Assembly (NCBI RefSeq): GCF_001904745.1
Contig: NZ_MRCD01000052.1
Coordinates: 1 to 60,948, forward strand
Length of the DNA: 60,948 nt
Origin: Calothrix sp. HK-06
GTDB taxonomy: Bacteria > Cyanobacteriota > Cyanobacteriia > Cyanobacteriales > Nostocaceae
Reading direction: 5' to 3'
The first letter of the stretch is position 1, and every line of letters begins with the position of its first letter. The translations under genes were made by a program, and so were the position numbers. This document shows positions 1 through 7,922 of the stretch, piece by piece. The notes beneath the pieces were generated by a model. It was not told the origin of the DNA, searched no databases, and worked only from the letters and a program-made list of their open reading frames with translations.

Positions 1-180
1 CTAAATATAAAGTTTATATATACTGAACGGGCTAATCCTTGATAAACCTTGTTTTGGGCATTAGATGCCCAGTGACATTAATTGGTTAAGATGACAAATA
101 ATTTGTTAACTGACATTATAAGTCGGACAATAGAAAAATATTTAATTCCAAAGAACATCAACGAAAGTATTTAATGGTAA

Positions 181-209
181 GGTGCGTTAGGTGATAGCCA
201 TAACGCACC
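181..209. repeat. Short dispersed inverted repeat
   Basis: Two 9-bp arms, GGTGCGTTA and TAACGCACC, face each other across an 11-bp loop. The GGTGCGT arm recurs in other intergenic repeats of this window near 2450, 25100, 35952 and 53238. I see no gene in bases 1-220. Confidence 0.5.
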
Positions 210-220
210 ACATTCTGAAA

Positions 221-352
221 ATTGCTACATTATAACCACTTCAAGAGAATTGTGAAAGTATAAATGTAGTTCTTGACGAAGAAATTTTGACTCAATTGGA
301 TGTTGTTCATAGTCGTTATCCTAATCCCGTCCTGGAGAAAAATAAGACGCCG
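221..352 (+). pseudogene. 3'-end remnant of a duplicated aldo/keto reductase gene
   Basis: This stretch is a degraded copy of the last 110-130 bases of the intact aldo/keto reductase gene downstream (541-1578). It includes the codons for VVLDEEIL and SRYPNP, and even the few bases after that gene's stop codon are recognisable. There is no start codon and the rest of the gene is missing. The simplest explanation is a tandem duplication followed by deletion of most of the upstream copy. Confidence 0.8.
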
Positions 353-478
353 TTTATAACAATAAACATTGTGAAGTTCATACGCTTAAAGTTGAGTATT
401 ATGTCTTGAATTTGTCGCTCATTTTGGGATATGTAACGTTTCGATACTTACTATATATAATATTAAACTTTTTTAAAA

Positions 479-508
479 AATACGATTAGTGTATCGATTT
501 ACAGTATT
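479..508. promoter_or_regulatory. 30-bp dyad, candidate operator of the aldo/keto reductase gene
   Basis: AATAC-N20-GTATT with an inner TCGATTTACA, 32 bases before the start codon at 541. It belongs to a family of similar dyads (4192, 17990, 19937, 26213, 28414, 31907, 33268, 33539, 46721, 53126, 56050, 58386). The outer arm continues as GTATTAT, so it could overlap a -10 element. Confidence 0.6.
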
Positions 509-540
509 ATTATAGATAACTGACAAGATAATACAAAAAT

Positions 541-1578
541 ATGCAGTACAAACAACTTGGTGAAAGTGACATCAAAGTTTCAGAAATTTGTCTGGGAACC
601 ATGACCTACGGGCACCAAAATACTATTGAAGAAGCTCACCAACAATTAGACTATGCTGTTTCTCAAGGTGTAAATTTTCTTGATGCAGCAGAGATGTATC
701 CCGTTCCACCTCGTGGAGAAACCTATGGCTTTACAGAAACTTACATTGGGAAATGGTTAAAGCACCAGCAACGAGATAAACTGATTGTTGCCACAAAAAT
801 CGCTGGCCCTGGTCGTCATCTTAAGTGGGTACGTGATGGAGGTAATGCAATTGACAGAATTAACGTTAAACAAGCAGTAGATGATAGCTTGAAGCGATTG
901 CAAACAGATTATATAGACCTATATCAAATTCACTGGCCAGACCGCTACGTTCCTTTATTTGGCAATAAAGTATTTGACCCAAATCAAGAAAGAGAGACTG
1001 TTCCTATTTCTGAACAGTTATCGATTTTTGCCGACTTGATCAAAGAAGGAAAGATTCGGTATATAGGTTTAAGTAATGAAACTCCTTGGGGAATTGCTAC
1101 ATTTAGTAGTATTTCCAAGCAGTTAGGATTACCCAAAGTTGTTTCTATTCAAAATGCTTACAACTTGTTGAACCGGGTATTTGATTGGACATTTGCAGAA
1201 GCTTCTTACCATGAAAATATTGGGTTACTAGCTTATAGTCCTTTGGCATTTGGTTACTTAACTGGTAAATATTTATATGGCAAACCACAAAAGACAAGAA
1301 TTACTTTGTTTGAAGGTTTTGGTCAGCGCTATAATAAGCCAAATGTCACTGAAGCTGTAGCTGCTTATGTCGAAATTGCCAAGAAATATAAGCTAACACC
1401 AGCTTCCTTGGCTTTAGCATTTGTGCGAAGTCGTTGGTTTGTTAGCAGCACAATTATTGGCGCCACTACTTTAGAGCAACTTCAAGAAAATTTGGAAAGT
1501 ATAGATGTAGTTCTCGATGAAGAGATTTTGGCTGAATTGGATGCTGTTCATACTCGTTATCCTAATCCCGCTCCATAG
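541..1578 (+). CDS. Aldo/keto reductase, Tas-like
   Basis: An NADPH-dependent aldo/keto reductase of 345 residues, the usual length of the Tas branch. The TIM-barrel signature starts at once (KQLGESDIKVSEICLGTM). The catalytic Asp48 and Tyr53 (DAAEMYP) and Lys86 (ATKIAG) are visible. The fourth catalytic residue lies in YQIHWPDRY near residue 131, and the C-terminal cofactor segment is in STIIGATTLEQLQENL. Such enzymes reduce aldehydes or ketones in the cytoplasm; the substrate cannot be read from sequence. The gene stands alone behind a 30-bp dyad at 479-508 and a decayed copy of its own 3' end. Confidence 0.9.
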   Translation: MQYKQLGESDIKVSEICLGTMTYGHQNTIEEAHQQLDYAVSQGVNFLDAAEMYPVPPRGETYGFTETYIGKWLKHQQRDKLIVATKIAGPGRHLKWVRDGGNAIDRINVKQAVDDSLKRLQTDYIDLYQIHWPDRYVPLFGNKVFDPNQERETVPISEQLSIFADLIKEGKIRYIGLSNETPWGIATFSSISKQLGLPKVVSIQNAYNLLNRVFDWTFAEASYHENIGLLAYSPLAFGYLTGKYLYGKPQKTRITLFEGFGQRYNKPNVTEAVAAYVEIAKKYKLTPASLALAFVRSRWFVSSTIIGATTLEQLQENLESIDVVLDEEILAELDAVHTRYPNPAP

Positions 1579-1618
1579 GGAAAATAAGGCGCCCTAAAAT
1601 TTATATATTTATGAAAAT

Positions 1619-1692
1619 GTAGAGACGTTACATGTAACTGAGCCACTGCCATGCGGGGGTTCCCCCCGAGTCGCGCAAGTGGCGTTCTCTAC
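1619..1692. repeat. Palindromic dispersed repeat, possible terminator
   Basis: The ends GTAGAGA and TCTCTAC are inverted. Inside are a GCCACT/AGTGGC pair and a GGGGGTTCCCCCC core. GTAGAGACGTTACATGTAAC also begins the repeats at 20771 and 46491. It lies between convergent genes and could end transcription from both. Confidence 0.55.
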
Positions 1693-1713
1693 AGGGGTTT
1701 TTCAACAAGACAT

Positions 1714-2385
1714 TTAATCAGCGACAACCAGCGCAATTGCTAACCCGTCGTATCCCTTGCTGCCGACTGTTTGAATTGTAGTTGCTTTGACTCGTGGTTC
1801 AGCTGCTAGTAGTGTATTAAATTTACGCACACCTTGAACATTTTCATCAGTGCTATCCGCATCAATTACTGCCCCTTTACGGATAACATTATCGACAATT
1901 ATTACACTGCCACGTCGAGTTAGTTTCAGTGCCCAAGTGAAATAATCTGGAATATTTGCTTTATCAGCATCTATAAAGACAAAATCGAAGGGTGCTTGAC
2001 CTTCAGTAGCAAGCTGCGGCAATGTATCTAGTGCTGCTCCGATGCGGATTTCTACAATATTAGCTAGCCCAGCCCGTTCGATGTTCTCACGCGCGACTTT
2101 AGCATGTTTAAGATTGGCTTCTAGAGTAATTAATTTGCCATCTGCTGGTAGTGCCCGTGCCAGCCAAATGGTACTGTAACCTGCCAATGTCCCTAATTCT
2201 AAGATTCTACGGGCGCCTTGAATTTGAGCAAGAATATGCAGTAGTTTCCCTTGATTAGGAGCAACATTAATTTGAGGCAATTCAGCATCAATTGTAGATT
2301 GGATAGTGGCATCCAGTGCTGAGTCGGAGAGTACAAGTAAATCGTTGATGTAGTTATCAACCGCAGTCCATTGAGTTTGAGTCAT
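1714..2385 (-). CDS. Class I SAM-dependent O-methyltransferase (CCoAOMT-like)
   Basis: A 223-residue protein of the caffeoyl-CoA O-methyltransferase family. The SAM-binding motif ILELGTLAGYST is at residues 61-72. The metal-binding region FVFIDADKANIPDYF carries Asp139 and Asp141. Family members methylate catechol-type hydroxyls with a divalent metal; cyanobacterial homologues are often annotated without a known substrate. The gene is monocistronic, reads away from the HAD gene, and ends next to the palindrome at 1619-1692. No candidate operator dyad lies upstream. Confidence 0.88.
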   Translation of the reverse strand: MTQTQWTAVDNYINDLLVLSDSALDATIQSTIDAELPQINVAPNQGKLLHILAQIQGARRILELGTLAGYSTIWLARALPADGKLITLEANLKHAKVARENIERAGLANIVEIRIGAALDTLPQLATEGQAPFDFVFIDADKANIPDYFTWALKLTRRGSVIIVDNVIRKGAVIDADSTDENVQGVRKFNTLLAAEPRVKATTIQTVGSKGYDGLAIALVVAD

Positions 2386-2443
2386 GTTGATTGTTTAGTA
2401 AAATGAACAACTTTTGTATTTTATGGGATGTTTTATTTTTTAC

Positions 2444-2506
2444 GTAGGGTGCGTGATGCCATGAAAAAACTTCAATATAATTATAAGACTTGTAGCGTCA
2501 CGCACC
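2444..2506. repeat. 63-bp dispersed inverted repeat, copy 1
   Basis: GTAGGGTGCGTGA at one end and the inverse TAGCGTCACGCACC at the other. About 85% identical over its whole length to the copy at 35952-36014. The same arms form part of the larger elements at 25100 and 53238. Probably a non-autonomous, MITE-like element. Confidence 0.7.
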
Positions 2507-2567
2507 AGCTTTTAATTATTTCTCAATACTCTTACAACTCATTATTTCCAAAGCGACAGATAAATTT

Positions 2568-2687
2568 CTATATGCTTTTACTTCGATCGGTTAGTGTTTC
2601 AGCAAAAATGCGATATATAATTGGTTCGCTATTAACTAAGACACCATCGCAATCGAAAATTATAAGATTGAACTGAGTAAGGCTCAT
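2568..2687 (-). pseudogene. N-terminal remnant of a duplicated HAD phosphatase gene
   Basis: A 39-codon reading frame whose protein (IIFDCDGVLVNSEPI, then RIFAETLTD) matches the first 33 residues of the intact HAD gene at 2704-3354, then stops. Everything after the first catalytic motif is missing. It sits just downstream of its intact paralogue on the same strand, which points to tandem duplication followed by decay, as for the aldo/keto reductase remnant at 221-352. Confidence 0.8.
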
Positions 2688-2703
2688 ATAGTTATTTTTA
2701 AGG

Positions 2704-3354
2704 TTAAAAGTACAGCAGTTGAGGAAGTTTGTGCATATCGTTGAAAATAATTTTGGCGCCAGCAGCAGTAAGAGCGGCGCCATCATGGTCGTGAGCATAA
2801 CCAAAAACTGTCATTCCTGCTTTGTATGCTGCTTGTACACCTGATACAGAGTCTTCAATTACAACACAATTTTGTGGATTTGTGTTCATTTGCTGGGCTG
2901 CATAAAGATATACGTCGGGAAAAGGTTTAGGGCGAGCAACATCATTAGCACTATATAACTTTCCCTGAAAGTTATGTATAAGTCCAGTTAAATTTAAGAC
3001 TAGCTGAATATGACGGTGGTTGCTATTTGATGCAACACATTTTGGTAATGTAATTTGCTCTAACGTTTCGGTAATACCTGAAACTGGCTGTAGTTCTTGC
3101 CGTAATGCGGCAAATTCTCGCTCCTTGCAACGTTCAACAAAGTCTTTGGGAAGTGGTTTGCCGTAGGATTGCTCGATAATTTCTAGACAGGTTTTAAGTG
3201 ACTTTCCTTTAAATTGTCGAGTCGTTTCTGCATAAGTAATAGGAAAACCAACTTCGGTAAGCATTTCCGCAAAAATGCGATTCAATATTGGTTCGCTATC
3301 AACCAAAACTCCATCACAATCAAAAATTACAAGCTCGAACTGAGTTGTATCCAT
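2704..3354 (-). CDS. HAD-superfamily hydrolase, subfamily IA
   Basis: A 216-residue haloacid dehalogenase-type phosphatase resembling beta-phosphoglucomutase and 6-phosphogluconate phosphatase. Motif I is VIFDCDGVLVDSE with nucleophile Asp12 and acid/base Asp14. Motif II is in CVASNSNHR, the lysine is in ARPKPFPDVY, and the acidic motif is VVIEDSVSGVQAA. A helical cap follows motif I. The substrate is probably a small phosphorylated metabolite but is not predictable. A truncated copy lies directly downstream. It is one of four intact HAD genes in the window. Confidence 0.9.
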   Translation of the reverse strand: MDTTQFELVIFDCDGVLVDSEPILNRIFAEMLTEVGFPITYAETTRQFKGKSLKTCLEIIEQSYGKPLPKDFVERCKEREFAALRQELQPVSGITETLEQITLPKCVASNSNHRHIQLVLNLTGLIHNFQGKLYSANDVARPKPFPDVYLYAAQQMNTNPQNCVVIEDSVSGVQAAYKAGMTVFGYAHDHDGAALTAAGAKIIFNDMHKLPQLLYF

Positions 3355-3505
3355 ATTATTGTCTCAAATGTAAAAAGATGGAATTTTTGTTTTTGTAAAG
3401 AAACCTTTTTACCAGCTTTAGCCTGGTTGATATTTTGCAGAAACTCTATAATTTAGCTCTCGTTCATGAGAGTATAGCAACAGCTAACCCTTCAGTCAAG
3501 CGCGT

Positions 3506-4159
3506 TCAGAACGCTAGGCGCCCGTAGAGATCATGAAAGGGCTGGAGGATGTTTCGCCGATAGGCAGGTCGATCCTGTAAACGACCGAACCATGCGAGTA
3601 CGTTGGGAGGTTGCTCAACTTGTAGCCCCATACCGAAGTATCGGTGTAGCGTCGTGCCAGCTGGGATATCCGCCGCCGTGAAGTGCGTTCCAGCGAGGTA
3701 TTCGTTGTTCGCGAGATGCGCGTCGAGGGCGCGGAAGTTACGGTGGCAGTTGTCGAGCGCACGCTCTATGTCTCGGAAGTTTCTATCCGCCTCTGGCGTG
3801 CGATAGTAGCCCCAGAAGATTTGCATGAAGTTTGGTTGAAGTGTTGTTGCTGCCCAATCAATCCATCTGTCAGCTAGAGAGCGAGCGTATGGCTCTTCAA
3901 GCCAAAGATTACCTGGTGAGTGCTTTGCACACAAATAGCGAACGATCGAGTTGCTCTCCCATACCGCCCCCTGCTCGTCAAGAATAACTGGCACCAAGCT
4001 ATGAGGATTCATTGCACGAAACTGTGGGTCGTCCAAGCCACCGAAACTTCCGCCGGCATTGCGGTGTTCGTACTCGATACCCAGTTCATCAAGCGTCCAG
4101 AGTACCTTCTGTACGTTGAAAGAACTCTTTCGTCCCCAAATAGTGATCTTGGAAAGCAT
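3506..4159 (-). CDS. Glutathione S-transferase
   Basis: A 217-residue cytosolic GST. The N-terminal thioredoxin-fold domain (residues 1-80) has a possible catalytic serine in GRKSSFNVQK, the cis-proline loop in HSLVPVILDE, and the glutathione-contacting ESNSIVRYL. An all-helical C-terminal domain follows (LADRWIDWAATTLQPNF, AGTHFTAADIPAG). GSTs conjugate glutathione to electrophiles or cleave thioethers. Base composition is clearly richer in G and C than in the neighbours, which suggests recent acquisition. The dyad at 4192-4221 lies 32 bases before the start codon, so the gene may belong to the same regulon as the monooxygenase genes. Confidence 0.92.
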   Translation of the reverse strand: MLSKITIWGRKSSFNVQKVLWTLDELGIEYEHRNAGGSFGGLDDPQFRAMNPHSLVPVILDEQGAVWESNSIVRYLCAKHSPGNLWLEEPYARSLADRWIDWAATTLQPNFMQIFWGYYRTPEADRNFRDIERALDNCHRNFRALDAHLANNEYLAGTHFTAADIPAGTTLHRYFGMGLQVEQPPNVLAWFGRLQDRPAYRRNILQPFHDLYGRLAF

Positions 4160-4191
4160 GGTTACTGTCGTACCTTCGATTGCGAAATCTA

Positions 4192-4221
4192 ACTATTTAT
4201 TATACGAGAACTTACCGTATA
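4192..4221. promoter_or_regulatory. 30-bp dyad, candidate operator of the GST gene
   Basis: ACTAT-N20-GTATA with the inner half ACTTACC, continuing as GTATAAT. It matches the spacing of the window-wide AATAC-N20-GTA(T/G)T family and ends 32 bases upstream of the minus-strand start at 4159. Confidence 0.55.
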
Positions 4222-4386
4222 ATCTTTTTCTAAATCCAAATATGCCAAGCATTATAACTACTTCCTTTCTAAATAATCGCTGCCGTCCACCTTTTGGCTT
4301 ATCGCTTATTGATATTTAAATTACTGCGTCTAAAACTTTTTTGCGATTTCCTTTCAATGTTGGCACATTGAAGTTTAATATTTTTA

Positions 4387-4610
4387 GGACTTACGCATTT
4401 TAACGAGAAATTGTCATTCTGAGCGTAGCGTAATGCGGAGCATTTGCCGCAGGCTAGAATTCCTGAGATGCTTCACCCTTCGGGTTCGCCACTTTGGCGG
4501 AGAGCAGCGCTGTGCGGGGGTTCCCCCCGTTGAGGCGACTGCGGGGACGGAAACCGACACCGCCAAGTGGACTCACTACGTTCAGCATGAGAAAATTCTT
4601 GCGTAATACC
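4387..4610. repeat. MITE-like element of about 220 bp
   Basis: Imperfect terminal inverted repeats: GGACTTACGCA and the inverse of TTGCGTAATACC, followed inward by TTGTCATTCTGAGCGTAG and its counterpart CTACGTTCAGCATGA. The inner arms occur again in the element at 51041-51184. The middle holds a GC-rich GGGGGTTCCCCCC palindrome. No coding capacity. Confidence 0.6.
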
Positions 4611-4916
4611 AATTTTATATGAGGCTCCATATAACGCCCACAGGCAATATGCCTGGGGCTATTGATACAAAGCCTGCCTTCGCAGGCTAATTATATGCAT
4701 CTTCATATCAAAACGGTATAAATCCTGATTTTATTTAATTTTTTATTTATTGCTATATCATCTGAATATATTTATCTATTAAGATGATATTTAATTAAAG
4801 TTTCACAATTTTTTATATTATCGGTAAGATTTATAGTTAATATGGCATTACCTTTTTTTGTGTCGCAATGTTGCAAATGCTTTCGCAAACCTTAACTTAA
4901 CGTAAACGTAAACGAA
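4611..4916. other. Non-coding intergenic stretch with hairpins
   Basis: No credible gene. It contains a GCCTGCCTTCGCAGGC hairpin near 4671-4686 and an AGGCAATATGCCT hairpin near 4642-4654. A very AT-rich tract runs from about 4728 to 4850. Confidence 0.5.
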
Positions 4917-4980
4917 GTTTTCCCGCAGGGTAGTTTTCCCGCAGGGTAGTTTTCCCGCAGGGTAGTTTTCCCGCAGGGTA
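4917..4980. repeat. 16-bp tandem repeat, four copies
   Basis: The unit GTTTTCCCGCAGGGTA repeats exactly four times without interruption. A fifth copy is only begun (GTTA). It ends 24 bases from the stop codon of the GST-like gene. Confidence 0.95.
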
Positions 4981-5004
4981 GTTATGCGAAGGAAAACCCA
5001 ATGT

Positions 5005-5652
5005 TCACAAGGTTTTGTTGGGTTCCGGCTTTGCAGAACCCAAGATACAATTGTTCTTAACTTCTGGCTTCGTTACTTGCATAGAGGGACGACTGGAAAA
5101 TTGATCGTACCAATTAGCAAGTCTTAAATGTTCCTGGCGCCATTGAAATTTTTGAAGGCGGGCTTCTATAATTCCCAAGGTACAGCCAAGCATGATGTGA
5201 GCTAGCTTAGGCTGTTGGTCAAGTTTATCTGAAAGTTTTTCAAAGTGTTCCAGACACCTTAATGCCCGTAATTGCTCTAGCTCAATTATTGGAGGTGATT
5301 GCTCGGTTTTGGGGCGCCGCACTTCACGCACCCAAACAGCAACGCCATCTAAAAAACCACCAACTAGACCTTCAAGTTGTAGTGAAAAGGCATCAGAGGT
5401 ATCAGCAACCAATTTAATCTTATTATTAAAGGAATCAAAACAGGCGCAGATTATGCGCGTTTCGCTCAAGATGAATTTATCGTCAGTTTCTAGAGTTGGT
5501 ACTTTACCTGTAGGGTTATAATTAAGTAAAATACTATTTACATCCCGCACAGTAACTTTTTGCATCTCGATGTGGTCACTCAAATTTAGCTCTAGTGCAG
5601 TTACTATAGTTATGCGCGCGTATGGAGAATTTGGTGTATAAAACAATTTCAT
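5005..5652 (-). CDS. Glutathione S-transferase family protein
   Basis: A 215-residue GST-like protein. It begins MKLFYTPNSPYARITIVTA, with the putative catalytic Ser/Tyr in SPYAR. The cis-proline is in GKVPTLETDD and the glutathione-binding region in LSETRIICA. The C-terminal half is helical and matches the bacterial GST C-terminal domain only loosely. It is unrelated in detail to the GST at 3506 and has the AT-rich composition of its surroundings. It lies 38 bases downstream of the HAD gene at 5691, so it may be the last gene of the long minus-strand series. Confidence 0.85.
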   Translation of the reverse strand: MKLFYTPNSPYARITIVTALELNLSDHIEMQKVTVRDVNSILLNYNPTGKVPTLETDDKFILSETRIICACFDSFNNKIKLVADTSDAFSLQLEGLVGGFLDGVAVWVREVRRPKTEQSPPIIELEQLRALRCLEHFEKLSDKLDQQPKLAHIMLGCTLGIIEARLQKFQWRQEHLRLANWYDQFSSRPSMQVTKPEVKNNCILGSAKPEPNKTL

Positions 5653-5690
5653 AATATCAACTTAAATTAAGTATATTTAGTTGTATATTC

Positions 5691-6347
5691 TTAACTAGTT
5701 ATGAACGCTGAAGTTTTATTAATATAAATATTATCGAGCAGTTTTGAAAGTAGTTTCATATTGGAAAACACATTACTTTTTTCCTCAACTTCCTCCTCAC
5801 TGGAATATTTCAACGCATAAATTCCTGCTGAACGTGCTGCTTCTATTCCAACATCGCTATCTTCAATCACAACACAATTTTCAGGCAAAAATCCCATTTG
5901 ATTGGCTGCGTGTAAAAATAAACCTGGTTCGGGTTTCCATGAACCAATATCATAAGAACTAAACAAGCGATCCCCAAAATAATGTAACATGTTTGTTACA
6001 GTTAAAGCCTTCCGAATTTTTACCATTGGTCCACTTGATGCAACACAAAATGGATATTCAAGAGTTTTTAACATCTCTGGCACACCTGATATCGGTTGCA
6101 AGTAAAATTGAAATAACTCATCTACACGCTGACGATATGTTGCCTCAAAATCTATAGGTAGCTTTTCGCCATACCTCATTTCTATATCAGCTAAGATTGG
6201 AGCTAACTTTCTACCGCGATATCGACGAATAAGATTTTCAACTGAGTCTGTGATAAAAGGTAGCAGGTCAATAAATGCTTGGTTACATAGTCTCTCACTA
6301 TCAACTAGTGTTCCATCCAAATCAAAAATGATACAAATATGCTTCAT
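5691..6347 (-). CDS. HAD-superfamily hydrolase, subfamily IA
   Basis: A 218-residue phosphatase of the same type as the gene at 2704 but diverged. Motif I is IIFDLDGTLVDSE (Asp9, Asp11), motif II FCVASSGPM, the lysine is in WKPEPGLF, and the acidic motif is VVIEDSDVGIEAA. Cytoplasmic; substrate unknown. It follows the phosphotransferase gene by about 50 bases on the same strand. A small-molecule kinase beside a phosphatase is suggestive, but nothing in the sequence shows that they share a substrate. Confidence 0.88.
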   Translation of the reverse strand: MKHICIIFDLDGTLVDSERLCNQAFIDLLPFITDSVENLIRRYRGRKLAPILADIEMRYGEKLPIDFEATYRQRVDELFQFYLQPISGVPEMLKTLEYPFCVASSGPMVKIRKALTVTNMLHYFGDRLFSSYDIGSWKPEPGLFLHAANQMGFLPENCVVIEDSDVGIEAARSAGIYALKYSSEEEVEEKSNVFSNMKLLSKLLDNIYINKTSAFITS

Positions 6348-6398
6348 ATTCTCTTTTATAAGAAAGCAGATTCTGGTAAACTAGAGGTTTTTCAAGTG

Positions 6399-7463
6399 TC
6401 AACCAGCCAATAACTCAGAGCATTCCAAGTCCAAGAAGGCTGTTACAGACTTTTGTAATTGTGAAAACCAAAGCCATTTCATCCGTTGACGGTCTGCTTC
6501 CAAGGCGCACCAATTTGTAGCAACGTAAATACTTTGTACGACGGTGAGTTTATAGTCCTCTAATAGTTGCTCCCATTCATACCCGGAAACACCATTGCTG
6601 ATGAGATGTGTATGATACTCACGCAAAATAGGAGTTTCCCATTGCCTGCGTAAATCAGTATCCCACCAATGCACCATCACATAAGCCAAATCGCTTACCC
6701 CTAGCCATGTAGTCAGTGACCAATCAAATGGTTGGCGGTCAATTAGATAAGTTTTACCGTTACCATTTAATGGAGACAAGATATTACCAGGGTTAAGATC
6801 ACCATGAATTAGCGTAAATCCGGATGAGTTTTTTGTGCGCTTAATCATCTTAATAGGATGATTTTCAAAGACATTTTTCAATACTGAATGCCATGAATCA
6901 TCAATTTCAGTTTTAACTTCTTCTAACATTGGTAATAATCCAGGTTGAGCTTGCGCTACATACCGCTCAATTTCAGTTTTACTGGGAATATTACTGCTAA
7001 TAGCTTGTAATTTTTCAATACCCCACCAATGTGCATGTAATGTAGCTAGTGCCTTAGCAACAGCACAGCCATAAGCAAGTGTAGGTTTAATTCGCCTGTT
7101 AGAAAAATGGCTTGCAGATAGGTCTTCTAAGAGAAGGTGGTATCGACGGGGATTTTCTGCATAGCTTGCATGGTAGCAAGTAGGTATGGGTGGATTTGCT
7201 AGCTCAATATAATCTCGTATATAGTAGTTAACTTCAGATTTGCCGAAAAGATTATTGTCATCTGCACAGATTTTCAGTAGTAGGGATGCTGGGAATTTAG
7301 CTGTTGTTTCTGGCTGATATTGAAGCTGGATTTTAGCAATCCGAGAATTGTCGCTATTTACAGGGGTAATAGTAAATTCTTGGATGGTATCAGTAGCGAG
7401 TACTGAAATTAGCCAATCAAGAGTGACTTGGCTAACTTCGGTAATGACTGTATCTGTGTACAT
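6399..7463 (-). CDS. APH/EcKinase-like phosphotransferase
   Basis: A 354-residue protein with the aminoglycoside phosphotransferase/choline kinase fold. The Brenner motif FTLIHGDLNPGNIL lies near residues 217-230 and the metal-binding aspartate is in YLIDRQPFDW. The N-lobe is recognisable from LLLKICADDN and HLLLEDLSASHF. Such enzymes phosphorylate hydroxyl groups of small molecules. The substrate here is unknown, and antibiotic resistance should not be assumed. It lies 95 bases after the ferredoxin gene on the same strand and may extend that operon. Confidence 0.82.
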   Translation of the reverse strand: MYTDTVITEVSQVTLDWLISVLATDTIQEFTITPVNSDNSRIAKIQLQYQPETTAKFPASLLLKICADDNNLFGKSEVNYYIRDYIELANPPIPTCYHASYAENPRRYHLLLEDLSASHFSNRRIKPTLAYGCAVAKALATLHAHWWGIEKLQAISSNIPSKTEIERYVAQAQPGLLPMLEEVKTEIDDSWHSVLKNVFENHPIKMIKRTKNSSGFTLIHGDLNPGNILSPLNGNGKTYLIDRQPFDWSLTTWLGVSDLAYVMVHWWDTDLRRQWETPILREYHTHLISNGVSGYEWEQLLEDYKLTVVQSIYVATNWCALEADRQRMKWLWFSQLQKSVTAFLDLECSELLAG

Positions 7464-7558
7464 TTATGTGAATCTGTGGTTGCCAGGTTTACTTGATTGA
7501 GTTGCATAATGTAATAATTTATGGATACATGCCAAATATGCTAAGACTGGCGCCCAAA

Positions 7559-7900
7559 TTAACTTTGATATGGACGTGGTAGTTGACGCAATTTATGAGC
7601 TGTGTCTAATTCACTATTGTTTTTTCTGCCATATCCCCAGCCTAAGATACGACGATATTCACCCATAATACCACTTTCAATTAAATCATCCTCGTTGACT
7701 GCAATCTCGGTATGAGATTCAGGCGCCACAAAAAGTGCATCTACAGGGCAATATGCCTCACACATAAAACAAGTTTGACAGTCTTCTTTGCGCGCGATCT
7801 CTGGTGGTTGGTTAGGAACTGCATCAAAGACATTAGTAGGGCATACTTGGACGCAAACATTACAATTAATACAGAGTTTATGACTAACAAGTTCGATCAT
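7559..7900 (-). CDS. 2x[4Fe-4S] ferredoxin, AprB-like partner of the flavoprotein
   Basis: A 113-residue ferredoxin with two complete cluster motifs: Cys10, 13, 16 and 20 (CINCNVCVQVCP), and Cys41, 44, 47 and 51 (CQTCFMCEAYCP). After residue 65 comes a tail of about 45 residues without cysteines. It starts 22 bases after the flavoprotein stop codon, so the two are almost certainly co-transcribed and probably form an electron-transfer complex in the manner of adenylylsulfate reductase AprAB. A second such pair lies at 34218 and 36562. The AprAB comparison is an inference from architecture; the reaction is unknown. Confidence 0.9.
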   Translation of the reverse strand: MIELVSHKLCINCNVCVQVCPTNVFDAVPNQPPEIARKEDCQTCFMCEAYCPVDALFVAPESHTEIAVNEDDLIESGIMGEYRRILGWGYGRKNNSELDTAHKLRQLPRPYQS

Positions 7901-7922
7901 GATATTGCTCTTAATACAACTT

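Noticed and set aside
2428-2676. Small plus-strand gene of 82 codons
   Set aside because: It covers the inverted repeat at 2444-2506 and the antisense of the HAD remnant, with no protein similarity.
4917-4980. CRISPR array
   Set aside because: The 16-bp units are directly adjacent, with no spacers, and no cas genes are present.
6399-7463. Aminoglycoside resistance gene
   Set aside because: Only the general phosphotransferase fold and catalytic motifs are seen; the closest-looking groups are choline/ecdysteroid-kinase-like with unknown substrates.
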